NCBI GenBank assembly: GCA_965365465.1
Contig: CBDUBU010000036.1
Coordinates: 1-20,057, forward strand
DNA length: 20,057 bases
Direction: 5' to 3'
DNA from: CBDUBU01 sp965365465
Lineage (GTDB): Bacteria > Bacteroidota > Rhodothermia > Rhodothermales > DASSAV01
Each line of letters starts with the position of its first letter. The first letter of the stretch is position 1. This document shows positions 14,697-20,057 of this stretch, one piece after another. Both the position numbers and the translations under genes were made by a program. The notes below the pieces were generated by a model. It was not told where the DNA came from and ran no database searches. It was given only the letters and a program-made list of their open reading frames with translations.

Positions 14697-15881
14697 ATGC
14701 CGCTCAAGATCCTCGTTGTAGATGACGAACCCGATTTGGAGATTCTCATGCGTCAGCGCTTTCGCAGGCGTCTCCGTAGCAGGGATCTGGAATTTCTCTT
14801 CGCCGGCGACGGCATGGAGGCCCTTCAGGCGCTCGATCTGCACGACGATGTGGATATTGTCTTGACCGATATCAATATGCCTCGGATGGACGGTCTGACG
14901 CTCCTCGGTAAAATTCGTGAACTGGAGCGGTTGCTCAAAGTAGTGATCGTCTCAGCCTATGGCGATATGGGTAACATCCGGACTGCGATGAACCGGGGCG
15001 CTTTCGATTTCGTCACGAAGCCAATCGACTTCGACGATCTTGAACTTACCATCGAGAAGACCTACCGGGAAGTCAACGTTCTGCGACAGGCGCTCTTCCT
15101 TCAAGAGCAGCTCAGCGCCATCCAGCGTGAGCTTGAGATCGCCAGCCGCATCCAGCTCTCTGCGCTGCCGTGCAAATTTCCCGCTTTTCCAGACCGCGCC
15201 GATTTTGACCTGTACGCCACAATGATTCCTGCACAGGAAGTAGGAGGCGACTTCTACGACTTTTTTCTGGTGGACGAAGATCGCCTCGGTTTTGTCATTG
15301 GCGATGTATCGGGCAAGGGCATCGGCGCCGCTATGTTTATGGCTATCACGCGGACGCTGCTCCGTGCAACGGCCTTGTTAGGGATGAACGCCGCCGAATG
15401 TGTGCGTTACGTAAATCGGGTCCTCTATCCGGAGAGTATGCCGCAGATGTTTGTTACAGCAGTATATGGCATCCTGAACACGCATACGGGAGAGGTGTCG
15501 TATGCGAACGCAGGCCACCTCTCTCCGATTCTGGCGCGTGCAAACGGGGAGGTTTTGACGCTCGAAAGAACCGGCGGCCTCGGGTTGTGTCTTACGTCAG
15601 AATTTGTCTATCATACTAAAAAGGTCGCGCTGGAGCCGTATGACAGCCTGCTTCTTTTCACGGACGGGGTCACCGAAGCCGTCGGGAAAGAGAGAGAACA
15701 GTTTTCTGCAGAACGTCTGTTGCAAGTGGTAGGAGAAGCGAACAGCCGTGTTCCGGCTGAATTGATCCGGTTCGTGCTTCGGGAAGTAGATGCGTTCTCG
15801 GGAGGCGCAGGCCAGGCAGATGATATCACCATTCTGGCGCTTCAGTATTATGGCCCCCGGTCGTCCGCAGAGACCGGCTAG
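14697..15881 (+). CDS. Receiver-PP2C (SpoIIE-type) serine phosphatase
   Basis: A 394-residue protein: receiver domain (1-122) with D9/D10, phosphoacceptor D58 in LTDINMPRMDG, S86 in IVSAYG and K108 in VTKPIDF; a helical linker (about 118-155) running into IASRIQLSALP; then the SpoIIE/PP2C domain with GGDFYD (183-188), GDVSGKG (202-208), FTDGVTEA and QADDITIL near the end. All metal-binding acidic residues are present. Phosphorylation of D58 by the upstream kinase would be expected to control the phosphatase, whose usual target is a phosphorylated anti-sigma-factor antagonist. It follows the kinase gene by 51 bp in the same direction. Its stop is 12 bp from the convergent ADP-ribosylglycohydrolase-fold gene. 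Confidence 0.93.
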   Translation: MPLKILVVDDEPDLEILMRQRFRRRLRSRDLEFLFAGDGMEALQALDLHDDVDIVLTDINMPRMDGLTLLGKIRELERLLKVVIVSAYGDMGNIRTAMNRGAFDFVTKPIDFDDLELTIEKTYREVNVLRQALFLQEQLSAIQRELEIASRIQLSALPCKFPAFPDRADFDLYATMIPAQEVGGDFYDFFLVDEDRLGFVIGDVSGKGIGAAMFMAITRTLLRATALLGMNAAECVRYVNRVLYPESMPQMFVTAVYGILNTHTGEVSYANAGHLSPILARANGEVLTLERTGGLGLCLTSEFVYHTKKVALEPYDSLLLFTDGVTEAVGKEREQFSAERLLQVVGEANSRVPAELIRFVLREVDAFSGGAGQADDITILALQYYGPRSSAETG

Positions 15882-15893
15882 CCATGCGCATCT

Positions 15894-17414
15894 TCAGTAC
15901 GGCGGCATCGAAGGCGCCTTGCCATAAATAATCGCCCGGTCGATTTGAACAAAACTGTTCGGGGTCGGATTGGTGATCTTCAGGCGCACTTCGTGCTTGC
16001 CTTCCGGCAATTCGTACCGCCAGAAGGGGGTGAACTTGCGGTGTGCGTAGTTGGTCGGCAGCGCTGTCGATTCAACCTTTTGTCCGTCGAGGTATACATC
16101 GGCTTCCAGTATGTAGTTGCCGCTTCCCTCCGCATGACCCTGCACCGCGAAGCCGATACCCTCGAACGAGAAGGTCAGTTCTTCCGAGAGGCGTGTGTTC
16201 AGCGATATCTCACCGACCGGATAGTGCCCCTCGAAGCTCTGCTCGAAATGCACTGCTTCGGGCTTTTGCACCTTGATGATTACACTATCTCCCTGTATCC
16301 TGCCGCCGTTTCGCTCGATCATTGCAAGCGCGTGGCGGAAAGACATCTCGTAGACATCGTTGAGTGAAATCGTCGTATACTTGAAATCTATCGGTTCGAC
16401 TTCCGCCAGACCTTGTTTCCAGTAGGACGGAATCTTGTCGTAGCCGAGCATTACGCCGAGAATGCCGCCCGCCGAAGCCGGGTTGCAGTCGGAATCCTGT
16501 CCGGCCCGCGTTGCGATGGATAGTGTTTTGCCGACGTCGCCCTCCCCGTAAAGCAGGCCCAGCACAACATAGGCGGCATTGAGTTTGGCGTCGATGTTAA
16601 AGGCATTGAATACTCCTTCCGGACATCCCACATCTTCTGCCCATCTCTTCTGGATCTCGAACCAGTTCTGCTTCCAGTCGTCAGGGTATTGCTTGTGCCA
16701 CCGGATTACGTCGGAAATCGTCTGGTGGAACGTGCTCTGTTCAGGAATGGCCTTGAGTCCTTCGTTGACCACATAGGCTGCATCGTCTGAGGTGAAGGCC
16801 AGTGCATACATAGCTGCCATGTATACCCCTCCGTACCAGCCGTCTCCATAGTTCATGATATGGCCGACGCGGTCGCAAACCTCGGCTGCTGCATTTGGCA
16901 TACCGGGACTCATCAAGCCCGCAAAATCGGATTCGATTTGGAAGTCTATGTCGTCCGCTTCCGGATTGTTGCGCCAGTGACCGGTCTCCGGTGGTTTGAG
17001 ACCCTGAAGAATGTTATACCGGGCCTGCTGGTTGGCGTGCCATAGCATATAGCCGGCGTTTGCGAAGGCATCTGCAAAGGCTTCGGCAGGAGCATCGAGT
17101 CCTTGTTTCTCCAGGACATCCACAAACGTCAGATCCATGTAGATGTCGTCGTAAAGCCCCGGAGCGTTATCATACCACCAGCGGAGGTACCCATCGTGCC
17201 AGGGAATAGGCGTGTAGTCGGGAATAAAGCTTCCTCGATAGCGAAATTCGGTAGGCCCCCCGAAGGTAACTCCGATGGTCTGGAGCGCCCAGCCCCCTTT
17301 TATCTTGTCCTGAAGGGTCTCCCGGCTCAGTTTTATCGTCTGGCCTGACGCAGTTTGTATGCTGAGTGCAGAGACCAGGAAGCAGAAAAACACGACGGTT
17401 CGCAGGGTTCTCAT
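15894..17414 (-). CDS. Secreted ADP-ribosylglycohydrolase-fold protein with C-terminal beta-sandwich
   Basis: A 506-residue protein with a signal peptide (about 1-24, ending TASGQ). The DraG-like alpha-helical domain (about 28-350) shows the family layout: KIKGGWALQTIGVTFGGPTEF near 38-57, the metal site YDDIYMDLTF (88-97), and GQDSDCNPASAGGILG (305-320), where D307 and D309 match the second metal-binding block. Residues about 375-500 form a beta-sandwich resembling a carbohydrate-binding or F5/8-like module (GHYPVGEISLN, YLDGQKVES, GKHEVRLKITNP, FVQIDRAIIYG). Classical DraG enzymes act on ADP-ribosylated proteins in the cytoplasm, so an exported version beside glycosidases more likely cleaves an N- or O-glycosidic bond in a glycan or nucleoside; this is inference. 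Divergent from the DUF1080 gene. Confidence 0.85.
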   Translation of the reverse strand: MRTLRTVVFFCFLVSALSIQTASGQTIKLSRETLQDKIKGGWALQTIGVTFGGPTEFRYRGSFIPDYTPIPWHDGYLRWWYDNAPGLYDDIYMDLTFVDVLEKQGLDAPAEAFADAFANAGYMLWHANQQARYNILQGLKPPETGHWRNNPEADDIDFQIESDFAGLMSPGMPNAAAEVCDRVGHIMNYGDGWYGGVYMAAMYALAFTSDDAAYVVNEGLKAIPEQSTFHQTISDVIRWHKQYPDDWKQNWFEIQKRWAEDVGCPEGVFNAFNIDAKLNAAYVVLGLLYGEGDVGKTLSIATRAGQDSDCNPASAGGILGVMLGYDKIPSYWKQGLAEVEPIDFKYTTISLNDVYEMSFRHALAMIERNGGRIQGDSVIIKVQKPEAVHFEQSFEGHYPVGEISLNTRLSEELTFSFEGIGFAVQGHAEGSGNYILEADVYLDGQKVESTALPTNYAHRKFTPFWRYELPEGKHEVRLKITNPTPNSFVQIDRAIIYGKAPSMPPY

Positions 17415-17762
17415 GGCCGTTTTCTTTCCGTTTATAAGACGATTCTTTCGGCGTGCTTTTGCAGAGGATACGGACTAAATTAAGCGAAGGGCGCAGCAAA
17501 ATGCTATGCCCGAAGAGAGACATGATAGAATACTCATCCTGCGTTCACAGCGAGGCTGATCCTTTGGTTGCGGCCTGAATCCCTGTTCGTATATTCGATT
17601 GTCTCCTCGTGCGGTTATTGAAGTGCAGCCTGATCGTCGTTGGCCTGACTCCGGAAGCCTTCTCTGTCCCTTTCCAAACGGCGTCCATTTGCCGCCCGAT
17701 GATGCTGCGGATATTTTGCCTTTGCTCTGGCTGCTAAAAAAATGACGGTTGACAGGTCAATC
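17415..17762. other. 348-bp divergent intergenic region
   Basis: It lies between the ADP-ribosylglycohydrolase-fold gene (-) and the DUF1080 gene (+). No gene is supported. A possible plus-strand promoter is at 17568-17595. It is long enough to hold regulatory sites for both genes, but no clear operator or riboswitch was seen. Confidence 0.5.
17568..17595 (+). promoter_or_regulatory. Possible sigma-70-type promoter of the DUF1080-GH20 unit
   Basis: TTGCGG (17568-17573) and TATATT (17590-17595) are 16 nt apart. The match is three of six at -35 and five of six at -10. The leader would be about 160 nt. Confidence 0.25.
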
Positions 17763-18512
17763 ATGAAAAACAGCTTGCACATGAAAGCAACGATCTTTGT
17801 TCAGGTATTTGCGCTCCTCTTGCCCGGCCTACTCCGGGCACAGCCGAGCCAGGACGGCATGGAACCCATTTTCGATGGGAAGACCCTTGAAGGGTGGCAC
17901 ACGAGTGCAAAAACCGGCCACAGCAAGGCCTCCGATAACCAGTCTCCTGGTAAATGGATCGTGCAGGACAGCGCTATCGTAGGCTCCCAGGATGCGCCGG
18001 GCAACGGCGGCATCATTCTTACGGACGAACAGTTCGGCGATTTTGAGATTGCTCTGGAAATGCGCAACGACTTTGGCCTGGATAGCGGCCTTTTCCTGCG
18101 CAGCACCGAAGACGGGAAAGCGTACCAGGCCATGATTGACTATCATGGGTCCGGCAACCTGATGGGTATTTATGGAGAGGGGATGGGAGGAAACCCGAGT
18201 ATTCATTCGTTCAGCTTTATGGGTTCGCCTGATGTCATCACGATTGAAAACGCCAACCACCCTCTCCCGATCTTGCCCGAATCGTGGAAGTATTTCTGGC
18301 GGCATGGGCAGTGGAATGAGTTGCGTGCTCGCATCGTTGACAACCCTCCCACAATCACTACCTGGATTAACGGGATGCAGATCATGGAGTGGACGGAAAC
18401 CGAAAAACGCCATCCCGATAAGGGTTCTATTGCGTTGCAGGTCCATGGGGGCGGCGACCATACCAGAGAGTTCGTTCGTTACCGCAACATACGCGTCAAG
18501 CGCCTTGACTGA
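17763..18512 (+). CDS. Exported DUF1080 family protein (3-keto-glycoside hydrolase-like)
   Basis: A 249-residue protein with a signal peptide (about 1-26, ending LLPGLLRAQ). The rest is a single concanavalin-like jelly roll of the DUF1080 family: PIFDGKTLEGWH (35-46), FGDFEIALEMR, DSGLFLRS (107-114), YQAMIDYH (121-128), GNLMGIYGEG, WNELRARIVD, TTWINGMQI and GSIALQVHGGG followed by RYRNIRVKRL. Characterised members hydrolyse 3-keto-glycosides made by sugar 3-dehydrogenases; others are only carbohydrate-binding. No oxidoreductase of that pathway is in the window. ATG 17763 is used; 17742 (seven more residues) and 17781 are alternatives, none with a clear ribosome site. The GH20 gene follows 87 bp downstream, probably in the same transcript. 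Confidence 0.85.
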   Translation: MKNSLHMKATIFVQVFALLLPGLLRAQPSQDGMEPIFDGKTLEGWHTSAKTGHSKASDNQSPGKWIVQDSAIVGSQDAPGNGGIILTDEQFGDFEIALEMRNDFGLDSGLFLRSTEDGKAYQAMIDYHGSGNLMGIYGEGMGGNPSIHSFSFMGSPDVITIENANHPLPILPESWKYFWRHGQWNELRARIVDNPPTITTWINGMQIMEWTETEKRHPDKGSIALQVHGGGDHTREFVRYRNIRVKRLD

Positions 18513-18599
18513 CAGACAGCATAGCCGGGAGTCGGGTTTGTCAACTACCTGTCCTCTGGTTAGCCGCCGTCAGAGATCGCCAGATCAAAACGATTTCCC

Positions 18600-20057
18600 A
18601 TGCAAAAGAACTGGTTTCCGAAGCTTTCGCAGCAAGCAGGAATGCTGCTTGTCTTTGTTTTGACTCTGTCCTCGTGCCGTATGATGGCGCCGTCCGGTGA
18701 ACCTGCTTTGATTGTGACTCCTGCCTCTCAGTTGCGGAGCCTTATCCCTGCTCCTGTTTCTGTCGTTCCCGCCACAGGAGAACCTGTTGTCATAACAGCC
18801 GGGACGCAGATTGTGGTCTCTCAGGGATCGACCGAAGCGGAGCGGCTTGGAAAGTACCTTGCAGACCTCATCAAACCTGCAACAGGAATTGAGATCCCGG
18901 TGCTGACCGATGCCGGAGCGTCGTTGGCCGGAAGTATCTACCTGACGCTGGGCGCCGGAAACCCTGCATTAGGCGAGGAAGGATATGAACTGGTCGTGGG
19001 GGAAGGTCGCGTTACGATCAGCGCCAACGGAGCCGCCGGCCTGTTCTATGGAATACAGACCTTGAGGCAGTTGCTTCCTCCCTCCATTGAACAGGCAACC
19101 CGGCAGCCGGGGCCGTGGGTGGTGGCTCCGGCCCGCATCGTCGACTACCCGCGCTATGGATGGCGCGGCGCCATGCTCGATGTAGCACGGCATTTCTTCG
19201 GCGTAGAGGACATCAAGCGCTATGTGGATCTCATGGCCTACTACAAGCTGAACCGTCTTCATTTGCACCTTTCCGATGACCAGGGGTGGCGCATTATGAT
19301 CGAATCCTGGCCCAACCTTGCGTTGCACGGTGGAAGCACCAGAGTCGGCGGCGGAGAGGGAGGCTACTATACGCAGGAGGAATACGCCGGGCTGGTTTCG
19401 TATGCCCGGGATCGGTACATAACCATTGTCCCTGAAATCGACCTGCCTGGTCACACAAACGCAGCCCTCGCTTCATATCCTGAACTGAACTGTGACGGCA
19501 AGGCGCGAGAGCTATATACAGGGATTGAGGTTGGCTTCAGTTCGGTGTGCGTGGAGAGCGAGGTTACCTATAAGTTTGTGGACGATGTCGTCCGGGAACT
19601 TGCCGCCCTGACAGAGGGGCCTTATATCCATATAGGCGGGGATGAGGTGAAGACCCTTACCGCCGAACAGTACGAGTCTTTCATGGAGCGGGCGCAGGAC
19701 ATCGTGCAGGCCCACGGCAAACAGCCTGTCGGTTGGGATGAGATTGCCCGCGCCGACTTGCTTCCGACGACCATCGTGCAGCACTGGGCAGGCGATTCAG
19801 CAGGTATTGCGGCTGCGCAGAAAGGCGCAGCGCTTATCCTTTCTCCGGCAACCCACACCTACCTCGATATGAAATACGATGCGGAGACGCCGCTCGGACT
19901 CAAATGGGCCGGGTTTACAGATGTGCGGGATGCCTACGACTGGGACCCGTCGAAGCTTCTGCCGGGCGTGCGCGAGGGGAGTATTCTCGGTGTAGAAGCT
20001 CCGCTCTGGTCGGAAACCCTCGAAACTATAGATGACATTGAATATATGGCGTTTCCA
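18600..20057 (+). CDS. Beta-N-acetylhexosaminidase lipoprotein (GH20), 3' end outside the window
   Basis: The frame is open from the ATG at 18600 to the window end: 486 residues without the C-terminus. The N-terminal signal ends in the lipobox LSSC with cysteine 26, so it is probably anchored to a membrane facing outward. Residues about 45-170 form the GH20 N-terminal domain, followed by the (beta/alpha)8 catalytic domain with substrate Arg R189 in WRGAMLDVARHFF, HLHLSDDQGWR (221-231), PEIDLPGHTNAA, the catalytic Asp-Glu pair D348/E349 in HIGGDEV, QHWAGDS and SPATHTYLDMKYD. The enzyme would remove terminal beta-linked GlcNAc or GalNAc by substrate-assisted catalysis. It probably acts after an endo-enzyme releases oligosaccharides. 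No Shine-Dalgarno match. Confidence 0.95.
   Translation, partial: MQKNWFPKLSQQAGMLLVFVLTLSSCRMMAPSGEPALIVTPASQLRSLIPAPVSVVPATGEPVVITAGTQIVVSQGSTEAERLGKYLADLIKPATGIEIPVLTDAGASLAGSIYLTLGAGNPALGEEGYELVVGEGRVTISANGAAGLFYGIQTLRQLLPPSIEQATRQPGPWVVAPARIVDYPRYGWRGAMLDVARHFFGVEDIKRYVDLMAYYKLNRLHLHLSDDQGWRIMIESWPNLALHGGSTRVGGGEGGYYTQEEYAGLVSYARDRYITIVPEIDLPGHTNAALASYPELNCDGKARELYTGIEVGFSSVCVESEVTYKFVDDVVRELAALTEGPYIHIGGDEVKTLTAEQYESFMERAQDIVQAHGKQPVGWDEIARADLLPTTIVQHWAGDSAGIAAAQKGAALILSPATHTYLDMKYDAETPLGLKWAGFTDVRDAYDWDPSKLLPGVREGSILGVEAPLWSETLETIDDIEYMAFP

Overview
The window looks like a chromosomal segment (roughly mid-50s % GC by eye) from a member of the Rhodothermota/Balneolota side of the Bacteroidota. 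The clearest sign is the C-terminal sorting domain of the large glycosidase at 9701-11773, which carries the FQNYPNPFNPTT motif and ends in a short Lys-terminated strand, as expected for cargo of a type IX secretion system. Several lipoproteins and a DUF4097-type exported protein fit the same group. No phage, insertion sequence or CRISPR array was found. Most genes belong to known families and the assignment to a phylum is an inference.

Layout. At the left edge is the end of a SpoIIE/PP2C-type phosphatase (1-841, +). It converges on peptidase T (901-2175, -). An exported DUF4097-like protein with an 18-residue GAGN repeat follows (2289-3200, +). Then a minus-strand run: a 91-residue unknown (3268-3543), a GAF-PAS-PAS protein with no output domain (3670-5010), a 93-residue unknown with a strong ribosome binding site (5225-5506), a tRNA-Gln(CTG) with its own terminator (5711-5828), a PlsC acyltransferase (5906-6712) and a MarC membrane protein (6803-7411). 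Two plus-strand exported proteins follow: a PrcB-domain lipoprotein (7504-8013) and a beta-lactamase-fold serine hydrolase (8168-9697).

The centre holds a secreted GH30 glycosidase (9701-11773, -) with a strong 72-nt imperfect inverted repeat just upstream of it, a short unknown gene (12217-12447, +) and a lipocalin-like lipoprotein (12527-12967, -).

Signalling block (13282-15881, +): a stand-alone receiver, a soluble histidine kinase and a receiver-PP2C phosphatase. They are arranged as one operon behind a perfect TATAAT box and an 8-bp inverted repeat. They plausibly form a phosphorelay ending in dephosphorylation of an anti-sigma-factor antagonist, although no RsbV/RsbW-type partner is in the window.

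Glycan block (15894-20057): a secreted ADP-ribosylglycohydrolase-fold protein (-), divergent from an exported DUF1080 (3-keto-glycoside hydrolase family) protein and a GH20 beta-N-acetylhexosaminidase lipoprotein that runs off the right edge. Together with the GH30 enzyme, this suggests outer-membrane and extracellular breakdown of polysaccharides or amino-sugar glycans. No SusC/SusD pair is present. I did not find a clearly new multi-gene system. The best leads are the secreted ADP-ribosylglycohydrolase-fold protein, the 72-nt structured repeat, the GAF-PAS-PAS protein without output and the sensorless kinase module.
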